Source of the DNA: Lelliottia nimipressuralis
GTDB taxonomy: Bacteria > Pseudomonadota > Gammaproteobacteria > Enterobacterales > Enterobacteriaceae
DNA: 64,000 bases
Assembly (NCBI RefSeq): GCF_004115925.1
Contig: NZ_SDDX01000029.1
Span: forward strand, 1 to 64,000
Direction: 5' to 3'
How positions within the stretch are numbered: position 1 is the first letter of the stretch; the number at the start of each line of letters is the position of its first letter. The position numbers and the translations under genes are program-made. Below the pieces are notes generated by a model, which saw nothing but the letters and a program-made list of their open reading frames with translations, made no database searches and had not been told where the DNA came from. Shown here piece by piece: positions 48,481 to 58,526 of this stretch.

Positions 48481-50246
48481 TGAAACTGCCAGTCAGAGAA
48501 TTTGATGCTGTTGTGATTGGTGCCGGTGGCGCAGGTATGCGCGCGGCGCTGCAAATTTCCCAGAGCGGCCAGACCTGTGCGCTGCTCTCTAAAGTGTTCC
48601 CGACCCGTTCCCATACCGTGTCTGCGCAGGGTGGTATCACCGTGGCGCTCGGTAATACCCATGAAGATAACTGGGAATGGCATATGTATGACACGGTGAA
48701 AGGCTCCGATTACATCGGTGACCAGGACGCCATCGAATATATGTGTAAAACCGGCCCGGAAGCGATTCTGGAGCTAGACCATATGGGTCTGCCGTTCTCC
48801 CGCCTGGAAGATGGCACGATTTATCAGCGTCCGTTTGGCGGCCAGTCGAAAAACTTCGGCGGCGAGCAGGCGGCACGTACTGCGGCAGCGGCTGACCGTA
48901 CCGGTCACGCGCTGTTGCACACCCTGTATCAGCAGAACCTGAAAAACCACACCACAATTTTCTCCGAGTGGTATGCGCTGGATCTGGTGAAAAACGAAGA
49001 TGGTGCAGTGGTGGGTTGTACCGCGCTGTGCATCGAAACCGGTGAAGTGGTTTACTTCAAAGCCCGCGCGACCGTGCTGGCGACCGGCGGCGCAGGCCGT
49101 ATTTACCAGTCCACCACCAATGCCCACATCAACACCGGTGACGGCGTTGGTATGGCGATCCGCGCAGGTGTGCCTGTGCAGGATATGGAAATGTGGCAGT
49201 TCCACCCGACCGGCATCGCCGGTGCGGGCGTTCTGGTTACTGAAGGCTGCCGTGGTGAAGGCGGTTATCTGCTGAACAAACACGGCGAGCGCTTCATGGA
49301 GCGTTATGCCCCGAATGCGAAAGACCTGGCGGGTCGTGACGTGGTGGCGCGTTCCATCATGATCGAAATCCGTGAAGGTCGCGGCTGCGATGGTCCGTGG
49401 GGCCCGCACGCGAAACTGAAACTGGATCACCTGGGTAAAGACGTGCTGGAGTCCCGTCTGCCGGGCATCCTCGAACTGTCGCGCACCTTCGCGCACGTTG
49501 ACCCGGTGAAAGAGCCGATTCCGGTTATCCCAACCTGCCACTATATGATGGGCGGTATTCCGACCAAAGTAACCGGTCAGGCGCTGACTGTGAACGAGCA
49601 GGGCGAAGACGTGGTGATTCCGGGTCTGTTCGCGGTTGGCGAAATCGCCTGCGTATCGGTCCACGGTGCTAACCGTCTGGGCGGCAACTCTCTGCTCGAC
49701 CTGGTGGTGTTTGGTCGTGCGGTCGGTTTACATCTGCAAGAGTCCATCGCCGAGCAGGGCGATCTGCGCGATGCCCGTGAATCGGATATCGAAGCCTCTC
49801 TCGAACGTCTCAACCGCTGGAACGGCAACCGTGATGGCGAAGATCCGGTCGAAATCCGCAAAGCACTGCAAGAGTGTATGCAGCACAACTTCTCGGTATT
49901 CCGTGAAGGCGATGCGATGGCTAAAGGCCTTGAGCAGCTGAAAGCGATTCGTGAGCGTCTGAAAAATGCCCGTCTGGACGATACCTCCAGCGAGTTCAAC
50001 ACGCAGCGCGTCGAATGCCTTGAGCTGGATAACCTGATGGAAACCGCCTATGCAACGGCCGTCTCCGCAAACTTCCGCACCGAAAGCCGTGGCGCCCATA
50101 GCCGCTTCGACTTCCCGGATCGTGACGACGAAAACTGGCTGTGCCATTCCCTGTATCTGCCAGAGTCGGAATCTATGACGCGACGTCAAGTCAACATGGA
50201 ACCGAAACTGCGTCCGGCGTTCCCGCCGAAGATTCGTACCTATTAA
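48480..50246 (+). CDS. sdhA: Succinate dehydrogenase flavoprotein subunit
   Basis: A 588-residue FAD subunit that oxidises succinate to fumarate. The dinucleotide fold is [13 protein letters not shown] near residues 10-22. The covalent FAD His is in SHTVSAQGG near residue 45, and HPTGIAGAG and the catalytic Arg region follow. ATG at 48480 gives the E. coli start MKLPVREF. Confidence 0.98.
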   Translation: MKLPVREFDAVVIGAGGAGMRAALQISQSGQTCALLSKVFPTRSHTVSAQGGITVALGNTHEDNWEWHMYDTVKGSDYIGDQDAIEYMCKTGPEAILELDHMGLPFSRLEDGTIYQRPFGGQSKNFGGEQAARTAAAADRTGHALLHTLYQQNLKNHTTIFSEWYALDLVKNEDGAVVGCTALCIETGEVVYFKARATVLATGGAGRIYQSTTNAHINTGDGVGMAIRAGVPVQDMEMWQFHPTGIAGAGVLVTEGCRGEGGYLLNKHGERFMERYAPNAKDLAGRDVVARSIMIEIREGRGCDGPWGPHAKLKLDHLGKDVLESRLPGILELSRTFAHVDPVKEPIPVIPTCHYMMGGIPTKVTGQALTVNEQGEDVVIPGLFAVGEIACVSVHGANRLGGNSLLDLVVFGRAVGLHLQESIAEQGDLRDARESDIEASLERLNRWNGNRDGEDPVEIRKALQECMQHNFSVFREGDAMAKGLEQLKAIRERLKNARLDDTSSEFNTQRVECLELDNLMETAYATAVSANFRTESRGAHSRFDFPDRDDENWLCHSLYLPESESMTRRQVNMEPKLRPAFPPKIRTY

Positions 50247-50261
50247 TGCGGAGACAGGATA

Positions 50262-50978
50262 ATGAAACTCGAATTCTCAGTTTATCGTTATAACCCGGAT
50301 GTCGATGACGCTCCGCATATGCAGGATTACACCCTGGAAGCGGAAGAAGGTCGCGACATGATGCTGCTTGATGCGTTAATGCAGCTGAAAGAACAGGACC
50401 CAACACTGTCGTTTCGTCGTTCCTGCCGTGAAGGGGTTTGTGGCTCCGACGGCGTGAACATGAACGGCAAAAATGGCCTGGCCTGTATCACCCCGATTTC
50501 AGCGCTGCAGCGTTCAGGACAGAAAATTGTGATTCGTCCTCTGCCTGGCCTGCCGGTCGTTCGCGATTTGGTGGTGGACATGGGGCAATTCTATGCACAA
50601 TATGAGAAGATTAAGCCTTACTTGTTGAATAATGGGCAAAATCCACCCGCTCGCGAGCATTTACAGTCGCCAGAGCAGCGTGAAAAACTCGATGGTCTGT
50701 ATGAGTGTATTCTCTGTGCATGCTGTTCGACCTCTTGCCCGTCGTTCTGGTGGAACCCGGACAAGTTTATCGGCCCGGCTGGCCTGCTGGCCGCGTATCG
50801 CTTCCTGATTGACAGCCGCGATACCGAAACCGACAGTCGCCTTGAAGGATTAAGTGATGCTTTCAGCGTATTCCGCTGCCATAGCATCATGAACTGCGTC
50901 AGTGTATGTCCTAAGGGGCTGAACCCGACGCGCGCCATCGGCCATATTAAGTCGATGCTGTTGCAGCGCAGTGCCTAA
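50262..50978 (+). CDS. sdhB: Succinate dehydrogenase iron-sulfur subunit
   Basis: A 238-residue subunit with three Fe-S clusters. The 2Fe-2S ligands lie in CREGVCGSDG and the cysteine after GLAC. The 4Fe-4S and 3Fe-4S ligands lie in CILCACCSTSCPS and CHSIMNCVSVCPKGLNP. It relays electrons from FAD to quinone. It ends the sdhCDAB part of the operon. Confidence 0.98.
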   Translation: MKLEFSVYRYNPDVDDAPHMQDYTLEAEEGRDMMLLDALMQLKEQDPTLSFRRSCREGVCGSDGVNMNGKNGLACITPISALQRSGQKIVIRPLPGLPVVRDLVVDMGQFYAQYEKIKPYLLNNGQNPPAREHLQSPEQREKLDGLYECILCACCSTSCPSFWWNPDKFIGPAGLLAAYRFLIDSRDTETDSRLEGLSDAFSVFRCHSIMNCVSVCPKGLNPTRAIGHIKSMLLQRSA

Positions 50979-50986
50979 GTAATACC

Positions 50987-51055
50987 GCCGGATGGCGCTC
51001 CGCTTATCCGGCCTACTTTTATGTAGGCCAGTAAGCGGAACGCCACCGGGCAAAG
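50987..51055. repeat. REP/BIME palindromic repeats after sdhB
   Basis: GCCGGATGGCGCTCCGCTTA with ATCCGGCCTAC is a typical enterobacterial REP unit. Thirty bases on, GTAGGCCAGTAAGCGGAACG is a second unit in inverted orientation. The pair forms a BIME, which often protects upstream mRNA; here it lies between sdhCDAB and sucA. Confidence 0.85.
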
Positions 51056-51064
51056 AGACATTGT

Positions 51065-51208
51065 AGGAAACCTCTAAAAACTGCCCTGACAGGCAATAAT
51101 TGAGGCGTTCAGAGCGAGACACGGCGTGGTTGACCGAAGTGGGTGAAAACCGCAACGACAGCACCGCCTGAACGACGAAGATTATACAGACAGTTTTTAA
51201 AGGTTCCT
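51065..51208. repeat. Palindromic element in the sdhB-sucA gap
   Basis: Outer arms AGGAAACCTCTAAAAACTG (51065-51083) and CAGTTTTTAAAGGTTCCT (51191-51208) are imperfect inverted repeats. An inner pair CGTTCAG/CTGAACG lies further in. The element is about 144 bp and non-coding. It forms a nested hairpin in the transcript ahead of sucA. Confidence 0.6.
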
Positions 51209-51318
51209 TCGCGAGCCCAAGACAACATAAGAGCTCGCAGGTGAACCCCGGCACGTACACGAGGTGTGCGTGGTAGTTTCTACGGCGAAATAAGCATAAA
51301 AATGCTTAAGGGATCACG

Positions 51319-54126
51319 ATGCAGAACGGCGCAATGAAAGCCTGGCTGGACTCTTCTTTCCTCTCTGGTGCAAACCAAAGCTGGATCGAACAGCTCTATG
51401 AAGACTTCTTAACCGATCCTGACTCAGTGGACGCTAACTGGCGTTCCATGTTCCAGCAGTTACCTGGCACTGGGGTCAAACCGGATCAATTCCATTCCAA
51501 AACACGTGATTATTTCCGTCGTCTGGCGAAGGATGCCTCACGTTACTCTTCCTCGATCTCTGACCCTGACACCAATGTGAAGCAGGTTAAAGTCCTGCAG
51601 CTCATCAATGCTTATCGCTTCCGTGGTCACCAGCATGCGAACCTCGATCCGCTGGGACTGTGGAAACAAGAACGTGTGGCGGATCTCGATCCGGCGTATC
51701 ACGATCTGACCGAGGCAGATTTCCAGGAAAGCTTTAACGTCGGCTCTTTTGCCAGCGGCAAAGACACGATGAAGCTGGGAGAGCTGCTTGAGGCGCTCAA
51801 ACAAACCTACTGCGGCTCCATCGGCGCAGAGTACATGCACATCACCTCCACGGACGAAAAACGCTGGATCCAGCAGCGCATTGAGTCGGTGACAGGCCAC
51901 GCCAGCTTTAGCGTTGAAGAGAAAAAACGCTTCCTGAGCGAACTGACCGCAGCAGAAGGTCTGGAGCGTTACCTCGGTGCTAAATTCCCGGGTGCAAAAC
52001 GCTTCTCCCTGGAAGGCGGCGATGCGTTAGTGCCGATGCTGAAAGAGCTGATCCGCCATGCGGGCAACAGCGGCACCCGTGAAGTGGTGCTGGGTATGGC
52101 GCACCGTGGGCGTCTGAACGTGCTGGTCAACGTGCTGGGTAAAAAACCGCAGGACCTGTTCGACGAATTCGCGGGCAAACATAAAGAACATCTCGGAACT
52201 GGCGACGTGAAGTACCACATGGGCTTCTCATCGGATATCGAAACGCAGGGCGGTCTGGTTCACCTGGCGCTGGCGTTTAACCCGTCGCACCTGGAGATCG
52301 TAAGCCCGGTGGTGATCGGTTCCGTGCGTGCGCGTCTGGATCGTCTGGACGAGCCAAGCAGCAACAAAGTGCTGCCAATCACCATTCACGGTGATGCGGC
52401 GGTAACCGGGCAGGGCGTCGTTCAGGAAACCCTGAACATGTCTAAAGCGCGTGGATACGAAGTGGGCGGTACCGTTCGCATCGTCATCAACAACCAGGTG
52501 GGCTTCACCACCTCGAACCCGCTGGATGCACGCTCTACGCCGTACTGTACTGACATCGGTAAAATGGTGCAGGCGCCAATCTTCCACGTGAACGCGGACG
52601 ATCCGGAAGCTGTTGCTTTCGTTACCCGTCTGGCGCTGGACTTCCGTAACACCTTCAAACGCGATGTGTTCATCGACCTGTTCTGCTATCGCCGTCATGG
52701 CCATAACGAAGCGGACGAGCCGAGTGCAACCCAGCCGCTGATGTACCAGAAAATCAAAAAGCATCCGACGCCACGTAAGATCTACGCTGACAAACTGGAA
52801 GCCGACAAAATCGCGACCCTGGAAGATGCGACCGAGCTGGTTAATCTTTACCGCGATGCGCTGGATGCCGGTGAGTGCGTAGTGAAAGAGCTGCGTCCGA
52901 TGAACATGCACTCCTTTACCTGGTCGCCGTACCTCAACCACGAGTGGGATGAGAGCTATCCGAACAAGGTCGAAATGAAGCGTCTGCAGGAGCTGGCTAA
53001 ACGCATCAGCACGGTACCTGAAGCGATTGAAATGCAGTCCCGCGTGCAGAAAATCTACTCCGACCGTCAGTCAATGGCGTCCGGCGAGAAGCTGTTCGAC
53101 TGGGGTGGCGCTGAGAATCTGGCGTACGCGACGCTGGTCGACGAAGGCATTCCGGTGCGTCTGTCCGGTGAAGATGCGGGCCGTGGGACCTTCTTCCACC
53201 GTCACGCGGTTATTCACAACCAGACCAACGGTTCAACGTACACCCCGCTGCAGCACGTGCATAACGGTCAGGGCCAGTTCAAGGTCTGGGACTCCGTGCT
53301 GTCCGAAGAAGCGGTACTGGCGTTTGAATACGGCTATGCCACCGCAGAGCCGCGCACCCTGACTATCTGGGAAGCGCAGTTCGGTGACTTCGCTAACGGT
53401 GCGCAGGTGGTTATCGACCAGTTCATCAGCTCCGGCGAGCAAAAATGGGGCCGTATGTGTGGCCTGGTGATGCTGCTGCCACACGGCTACGAAGGGCAGG
53501 GTCCGGAGCACTCCTCCGCGCGTCTGGAACGTTATCTGCAGCTCTGCGCTGAGCAGAACATGCAGGTCTGCGTGCCATCTACGCCAGCACAGGTTTACCA
53601 CATGCTGCGTCGTCAGGCGCTGCGCGGTATGCGCCGTCCGCTGGTGGTGATGTCACCGAAATCTCTGCTGCGTCATCCGCTGGCAGTTTCCAGCCTGGAT
53701 GAGCTGGCGAACGGGACCTTCCAGCCAGCGATTGGTGAGATTGACGAGCTGGATCCACAGGCCGTGAAGCGCGTCGTGATGTGTTCTGGTAAGGTTTATT
53801 TCGACCTGCTGGAACAGCGCCGCAAGAAAGATCAGAAAGATGTCGCCATCGTGCGTATCGAGCAGCTTTATCCGTTCCCGCATCAGTCGGTGCAGGAAGC
53901 GTTGAAACCGTACGCACACGTGCATGATTTTGTCTGGTGCCAGGAAGAGCCGCTCAACCAGGGCGCATGGTACTGCAGCCAGCATCATTTCCGTGATGTG
54001 ATTCCATTTGGGTCTGCCCTGCGTTACGCAGGTCGCCCGGCCTCCGCCTCTCCGGCGGTAGGGTATATGTCCGTTCACCAGAAGCAACAGCAAGATCTGG
54101 TGAATGACGCGCTGAACGTCGAATAA
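51319..54126 (+). CDS. sucA: 2-oxoglutarate dehydrogenase E1
   Basis: A 935-residue thiamine-diphosphate enzyme that decarboxylates 2-oxoglutarate and passes the succinyl group to SucB. The ThDP/Mg region has MAHRGRLNVL, ITIHGDAAVTGQG and NNQVGFTTS. The C-terminal half has LSGEDAGRGTFFHRH and GYEGQGPEHSSAR. Two residues longer than E. coli in the 190-200 region. It follows the sdh genes after a 340-base gap with repeats and probably also has its own promoter. Confidence 0.98.
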   Translation: MQNGAMKAWLDSSFLSGANQSWIEQLYEDFLTDPDSVDANWRSMFQQLPGTGVKPDQFHSKTRDYFRRLAKDASRYSSSISDPDTNVKQVKVLQLINAYRFRGHQHANLDPLGLWKQERVADLDPAYHDLTEADFQESFNVGSFASGKDTMKLGELLEALKQTYCGSIGAEYMHITSTDEKRWIQQRIESVTGHASFSVEEKKRFLSELTAAEGLERYLGAKFPGAKRFSLEGGDALVPMLKELIRHAGNSGTREVVLGMAHRGRLNVLVNVLGKKPQDLFDEFAGKHKEHLGTGDVKYHMGFSSDIETQGGLVHLALAFNPSHLEIVSPVVIGSVRARLDRLDEPSSNKVLPITIHGDAAVTGQGVVQETLNMSKARGYEVGGTVRIVINNQVGFTTSNPLDARSTPYCTDIGKMVQAPIFHVNADDPEAVAFVTRLALDFRNTFKRDVFIDLFCYRRHGHNEADEPSATQPLMYQKIKKHPTPRKIYADKLEADKIATLEDATELVNLYRDALDAGECVVKELRPMNMHSFTWSPYLNHEWDESYPNKVEMKRLQELAKRISTVPEAIEMQSRVQKIYSDRQSMASGEKLFDWGGAENLAYATLVDEGIPVRLSGEDAGRGTFFHRHAVIHNQTNGSTYTPLQHVHNGQGQFKVWDSVLSEEAVLAFEYGYATAEPRTLTIWEAQFGDFANGAQVVIDQFISSGEQKWGRMCGLVMLLPHGYEGQGPEHSSARLERYLQLCAEQNMQVCVPSTPAQVYHMLRRQALRGMRRPLVVMSPKSLLRHPLAVSSLDELANGTFQPAIGEIDELDPQAVKRVVMCSGKVYFDLLEQRRKKDQKDVAIVRIEQLYPFPHQSVQEALKPYAHVHDFVWCQEEPLNQGAWYCSQHHFRDVIPFGSALRYAGRPASASPAVGYMSVHQKQQQDLVNDALNVE

Positions 54127-54140
54127 TTTAAGGATACATA

Positions 54141-55370
54141 ATGAGTAGCGTAGATATTCTTGTTCCCGACCTGCCTGAATCCGTCGCTGACGCCACGGTT
54201 GCGACCTGGCATAAAAAACCGGGCGATAGCGTTAAGCGCGATGAAGTGCTGGTAGAAATCGAAACTGACAAAGTGGTACTGGAAGTACCGGCATCGGCGG
54301 ATGGCATTCTTGATGCTGTGCTGGAAGACGAAGGCACCACGGTGACCTCTCGCCAGATCCTCGGTCGCCTGCGTGAAGGCAACAGCGCGGGCAAAGAGTC
54401 CAGCGCCAAGTCTGAAAGCAAAGAGTCCACCCCGGCTCAGCGTCAGCAAGCGTCTCTGGAAGAGCAAACTAACGATGCACTCAGCCCGGCGATCCGTCGC
54501 CTGCTGGGTGAACACAATCTTGAAGCCAGCGCCATTAAAGGCACCGGTGTTGGCGGTCGTCTGACCCGTGAAGATGTGGAAAAACATCTGGCGAAAGCGC
54601 CTGCGAAAGAAGAAGCCAAAGCACCGGCGGCAGCGGCCGCAGCGCCTGCTGCACAGCCAGCGCTGGGCGCACGCAGTGAAAAACGCGTGCCGATGACGCG
54701 TCTGCGTAAGCGTGTGGCTGAGCGTCTGCTGGAAGCGAAAAACTCCACCGCGATGCTGACCACCTTCAACGAAGTCAACATGAAGCCAATCATGGATCTG
54801 CGTAAGCAGTACGGTGACGCGTTTGAAAAACGTCACGGTATCCGTCTGGGCTTTATGTCCTTCTACGTGAAAGCGGTTGTTGAAGCGCTGAAACGCTATC
54901 CGGAAGTGAATGCCTCTATCGATGGCGAAGATGTGGTTTACCACAACTACTTCGACGTCAGCATGGCGGTCTCCACGCCGCGCGGCCTGGTGACCCCGGT
55001 TCTGCGTGACGTTGATACCCTGGGCATGGCGGATATCGAGAAGAAAATCAAAGAGCTGGCGCTGAAAGGCCGTGACGGTAAGCTGACCGTTGAAGACCTG
55101 ACCGGCGGTAACTTCACCATCACCAACGGTGGTGTGTTCGGTTCCCTGATGTCTACCCCAATCATCAACCCGCCGCAGAGCGCGATTCTGGGTATGCATG
55201 CCATCAAAGATCGCCCAATGGCGGTTGACGGTAAAGTGGAGATCCTGCCGATGATGTATCTGGCGCTCTCCTACGATCACCGTCTGATTGATGGTCGTGA
55301 ATCTGTGGGTTATCTGGTGGCGATTAAAGAGCTGCTGGAAGATCCAACGCGTCTGCTGCTGGACGTGTAG
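54141..55370 (+). CDS. sucB: Dihydrolipoyl succinyltransferase (E2)
   Basis: A 409-residue E2 core of the 2-oxoglutarate dehydrogenase complex. The lipoyl Lys is in ETDKVVLEV near residue 44. The E3-binding domain is [15 protein letters not shown] near 115-150. An Ala/Pro linker at 155-175 leads to the catalytic domain, with His in [13 protein letters not shown] near residue 380. It starts 14 bases after sucA. Confidence 0.98.
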   Translation: MSSVDILVPDLPESVADATVATWHKKPGDSVKRDEVLVEIETDKVVLEVPASADGILDAVLEDEGTTVTSRQILGRLREGNSAGKESSAKSESKESTPAQRQQASLEEQTNDALSPAIRRLLGEHNLEASAIKGTGVGGRLTREDVEKHLAKAPAKEEAKAPAAAAAAPAAQPALGARSEKRVPMTRLRKRVAERLLEAKNSTAMLTTFNEVNMKPIMDLRKQYGDAFEKRHGIRLGFMSFYVKAVVEALKRYPEVNASIDGEDVVYHNYFDVSMAVSTPRGLVTPVLRDVDTLGMADIEKKIKELALKGRDGKLTVEDLTGGNFTITNGGVFGSLMSTPIINPPQSAILGMHAIKDRPMAVDGKVEILPMMYLALSYDHRLIDGRESVGYLVAIKELLEDPTRLLLDV

Positions 55371-55387
55371 TAGTTTTTGCCTCACCT

Positions 55388-55428
55388 GCCCTGTAGACCG
55401 GGCAAGCGTTGCGCTGCCGGTCTACAGG
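55388..55428. repeat. REP-like palindrome between sucB and sucC
   Basis: CCTGTAGACCGGGCAAGCG and CGCTGCCGGTCTACAGG form a long imperfect palindrome of REP size. It probably protects or separates parts of the suc transcript. Confidence 0.65.
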
Positions 55429-55466
55429 TTTGAAAAAAACGATTACCTGAAGGATGGATAGAACAC

Positions 55467-56633
55467 ATGAACTTACATGAATATCAGGCCAAACAGCTGT
55501 TTGCCCGGTATGGCTTACCGGCTCCGGTGGGTTATGCCTGTACTACCCCACGTGAAGCAGAAGAAGCCGCATCTAAAATCGGTTCCGGCCCTTGGGTAGT
55601 TAAGTGTCAGGTTCACGCTGGTGGCCGCGGTAAAGCGGGCGGTGTGAAGGTTGTGAAGAGCAAAGAAGAGATCCGCGCTTTTGCTGAACACTGGCTGGGC
55701 AAACGCCTAGTGACCTATCAGACAGATGCGAACGGCCAGCCGGTAAACCAGATCCTGGTTGAAGCGGCGACGGATATCGCAAAAGAGTTGTATCTCGGCG
55801 CGGTCGTAGACCGTAGCTCCCGTCGCGTGGTGTTCATGGCATCCACCGAAGGCGGCGTGGAAATCGAGAAAGTGGCTGAAGAGACGCCACACCTGATCCA
55901 CAAAGTGGCTATCGATCCACTGGCTGGCCCTATGCCTTACCAGGGGCGCGAGCTGGCGTTCAAACTGGGTCTGGAAGGTAAACTGGTTCAACAGTTCACC
56001 AAGATCTTCATGGGCCTGGCGACGATCTTCCTTGAGCGCGATCTGGCGCTGATCGAAATCAACCCGCTGGTGATCACCACTCAGGGCGACCTGATCTGCC
56101 TCGACGGCAAACTGGGCGCTGACGGTAACGCACTGTTCCGCCAGTCCGATCTGCGTGAAATGCGCGATCAGTCTCAGGAAGATCCGCGTGAAGCGCAGGC
56201 TGCACAGTGGGAACTGAACTACGTTGCGCTGGATGGCAACATCGGCTGCATGGTTAACGGTGCGGGCCTGGCAATGGGCACCATGGACATCGTTAAACTG
56301 CACGGTGGCGAACCGGCTAACTTCCTTGACGTGGGCGGCGGCGCGACCAAAGAGCGCGTAACCGAAGCGTTCAAAATCATCCTCTCTGACGACAACGTGA
56401 AAGCCGTTCTGGTTAACATCTTCGGCGGTATCGTTCGTTGCGACCTGATCGCTGACGGTATCATCGGTGCGGTGGAAGAAGTGGGCGTGAACGTCCCGGT
56501 TGTGGTTCGTCTGGAAGGTAACAACGCTGAACTCGGCGCGAAAAAACTGGCTGACAGTGGCCTGAATATTATTGCAGCGAAAAGTCTGACGGATGCAGCT
56601 CAGCAGGTTGTTGCCGCAGTGGAGGGGAAATAA
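55467..56633 (+). CDS. sucC: Succinyl-CoA synthetase beta subunit
   Basis: A 388-residue ATP-grasp subunit, E. coli length. The nucleotide site is in the N-terminal half ([17 protein letters not shown]) and Mg ligands in ALIEINPLV. The C-terminal domain with [10 protein letters not shown] contacts SucD. With SucD it makes ATP from succinyl-CoA. The stop overlaps the sucD ATG by one base. Confidence 0.98.
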   Translation: MNLHEYQAKQLFARYGLPAPVGYACTTPREAEEAASKIGSGPWVVKCQVHAGGRGKAGGVKVVKSKEEIRAFAEHWLGKRLVTYQTDANGQPVNQILVEAATDIAKELYLGAVVDRSSRRVVFMASTEGGVEIEKVAEETPHLIHKVAIDPLAGPMPYQGRELAFKLGLEGKLVQQFTKIFMGLATIFLERDLALIEINPLVITTQGDLICLDGKLGADGNALFRQSDLREMRDQSQEDPREAQAAQWELNYVALDGNIGCMVNGAGLAMGTMDIVKLHGGEPANFLDVGGGATKERVTEAFKIILSDDNVKAVLVNIFGGIVRCDLIADGIIGAVEEVGVNVPVVVRLEGNNAELGAKKLADSGLNIIAAKSLTDAAQQVVAAVEGK

Positions 56634-57502
56634 TGTCCGTTTTGATTGATAAGAACACTAAAGTTATCTGCCAGGGCTTCACCGGAAGCCAGGGGACTTT
56701 CCACTCCGAACAAGCGATTGCTTACGGTACGCAGATGGTTGGCGGCGTAACGCCAGGCAAAGGCGGCACCACGCATCTGGGCCTGCCGGTGTTTAACACC
56801 GTGCGCGAAGCGGTCGAAGCGACGGGCGCAACCGCGACCGTGATCTACGTTCCGGCTCCGTTCTGCAAAGACTCTATTCTGGAAGCGATCGACGCAGGCA
56901 TCAAACTGATCATCACCATTACTGAAGGCATCCCGACGCTGGACATGCTGACCGTAAAAGTGAAGCTGGATGAAGCGGGCGTTCGCATGATCGGGCCAAA
57001 CTGCCCGGGCGTCATCACCCCAGGCGAGTGCAAAATCGGCATCATGCCGGGCCACATTCACAAGCCAGGCAAAGTGGGCATCGTGTCTCGCTCCGGTACC
57101 CTGACCTATGAAGCGGTTAAACAGACCACCGACTACGGTTTCGGCCAGTCCACCTGTGTGGGCATCGGCGGTGACCCGATCCCAGGCTCTAACTTCATCG
57201 ATATCCTGAAACTGTTCCAGGAAGATCCGCAGACTGAAGCGATCGTGATGATCGGTGAAATCGGCGGTAGCGCGGAAGAAGAAGCTGCAGCTTACATCAA
57301 AGATCACGTGACCAAGCCGGTTGTTGGCTACATCGCGGGTGTGACGGCGCCAAAAGGCAAACGTATGGGCCACGCAGGCGCCATCATTGCCGGTGGTAAA
57401 GGCACAGCGGATGAGAAATTCGCCGCTCTGGAAGCCGCAGGCGTTAAAACCGTTCGCAGCCTCGCCGATATCGGCGAAGCGCTGAGCGCTATCATCAAGT
57501 AA
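56633..57502 (+). CDS. sucD: Succinyl-CoA synthetase alpha subunit
   Basis: A 289-residue subunit that binds CoA and carries the phosphohistidine. The CoA-binding part is [14 protein letters not shown] near the start. The phospho-His is in [17 protein letters not shown] near residue 246. It closes the sdhCDAB-sucABCD operon. Confidence 0.98.
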   Translation: MSVLIDKNTKVICQGFTGSQGTFHSEQAIAYGTQMVGGVTPGKGGTTHLGLPVFNTVREAVEATGATATVIYVPAPFCKDSILEAIDAGIKLIITITEGIPTLDMLTVKVKLDEAGVRMIGPNCPGVITPGECKIGIMPGHIHKPGKVGIVSRSGTLTYEAVKQTTDYGFGQSTCVGIGGDPIPGSNFIDILKLFQEDPQTEAIVMIGEIGGSAEEEAAAYIKDHVTKPVVGYIAGVTAPKGKRMGHAGAIIAGGKGTADEKFAALEAAGVKTVRSLADIGEALSAIIK

Positions 57503-57592
57503 ATCCTCTCTGCTCTCCGCAAGGGGAGCTTTGACATAATAAATGTCCGTTTCGACATGGTTGGCCGCTGAAAAGCGGCCTTTTTTATGCCA
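57503..57592 (+). ncRNA. sdhX: SdhX (RybD)-like 3' UTR small RNA region
   Basis: In E. coli the small RNA SdhX is cut from the sucD 3' UTR and ends at the operon terminator. This 90-base stretch occupies the same place, has a small hairpin (CTCTCCGCAAGGGGAG) and ends in a strong terminator. I cannot confirm sequence conservation of the seed, so the call is by position. Confidence 0.42.
57562..57587 (+). terminator. Terminator of the sdh-suc operon
   Basis: GGCCGCT and AGCGGCC pair around GAAA and are followed by six T, 60 bases past the sucD stop. Confidence 0.9.
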
Positions 57593-57627
57593 TATATTTC
57601 TCGTTAAACCGTATACCGGCCAGGTTT

Positions 57628-58344
57628 TCAGTGTCGGCGTTTCGCCACCAGCGTGAAGTTGTAGTCGTCGCTGTTAAATACGTTACGGCTGAACTCAAAC
57701 ACTCTGCCGTCTTTCAAAAACCCGCGAGAGACTTTTTCGAGGATCGGTTTTGCCGGATCGAGCGACAGGGCGGCGATCGCCTCTTCTGAAGGCATGACCG
57801 GCAACAGCTCCTGCTCGCTGCGATCGATAACCATCTTTTTGATCTGCTCAATATAGTGATATTTCGAGTTTTCCATCACCTCCCAGGTGAGGTCGGCAAA
57901 CAGCGCCAGCGGCATCCAGGTCTCTTCCAGATTCACCGGTTTTTGCTTGATAAAACGCACGCGTTTAACGTGCCAGACCTTGTCATCCGGGGCGAGCTGC
58001 AACTTTTCGGCAAGCTTTGCATCGGCTTTTATGACCTCAAACACTTTCACATCGCTGTGGGTGTCGACGTTGCGGTCCGCCAGCTTTTCGTAAAAACCGG
58101 TGAGCTGATAGATGTCGTAATTCACCCGCTCCTCTTTTACGTAAGAGCCGCTGCCCTGAATACTTTCGATAATCTGCTCTTCTGTCAGCCGCTTTAGGGC
58201 TTGCCTGATCGTCACGCGGCTGACGCTGAACATCGCCTGAAGCGCTGATTCGGTGGGGAGCGCGTCACCCGGCTTCAGTTCGCCGCTGCTGATCTGTTCG
58301 CGTAAGGTGTCGGCGATCTGGCGGTACATAGGTTTCTGACTCAT
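57628..58344 (-). CDS. mngR: MngR, GntR/HutC-family repressor
   Basis: A 238-residue regulator. The N-terminal winged helix-turn-helix is YRQIADTLREQI...LPTESALQAMFSVSRVTIRQALKRL. The C-terminal UTRA ligand domain has QGSGSYVKEERVNYDIYQLT. In E. coli it represses mngAB and was also called FarR. It is divergent from mngA, with an inverted ATTGT repeat in the gap. Confidence 0.94.
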   Translation of the reverse strand: MSQKPMYRQIADTLREQISSGELKPGDALPTESALQAMFSVSRVTIRQALKRLTEEQIIESIQGSGSYVKEERVNYDIYQLTGFYEKLADRNVDTHSDVKVFEVIKADAKLAEKLQLAPDDKVWHVKRVRFIKQKPVNLEETWMPLALFADLTWEVMENSKYHYIEQIKKMVIDRSEQELLPVMPSEEAIAALSLDPAKPILEKVSRGFLKDGRVFEFSRNVFNSDDYNFTLVAKRRH

Positions 58345-58356
58345 AAACGTCCGTTT

Positions 58357-58423
58357 TTGTATTGTTCAGCTAATACCATTCTTTTGAATTATGCCCTGAG
58401 TATTCGGATTGTAAACAATACAA
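58357..58423. promoter_or_regulatory. Inverted repeats between mngR and mngA, probable MngR operators
   Basis: TTGTATTGTT (58357-58366) is an exact inverted repeat of AACAATACAA (58414-58423), 47 bases apart. A partial third copy AATAATACAAA follows at 58425. Two spaced sites in a divergent gap fit repression of both mngR and mngA. Confidence 0.6.
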
Positions 58424-58526
58424 CAATAATACAAATATGATGATTAAGTGAAAATGATCACATAAAGGTATTGTCTGGTGTGCCAGAATCTGCCGTACAT
58501 TAAAACGACAATTCTGTGAGGATCTG

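Noticed and set aside
51319..54126. Two extra residues in SucA relative to E. coli as a possible insertion
   Set aside because: It is a small surface-loop length change near residues 190-200, ordinary between genera.
54075..55385. 436-codon open frame opposite sucB
   Set aside because: Antisense shadow with low-complexity Phe/Arg/His content; no ribosome site or family signature.
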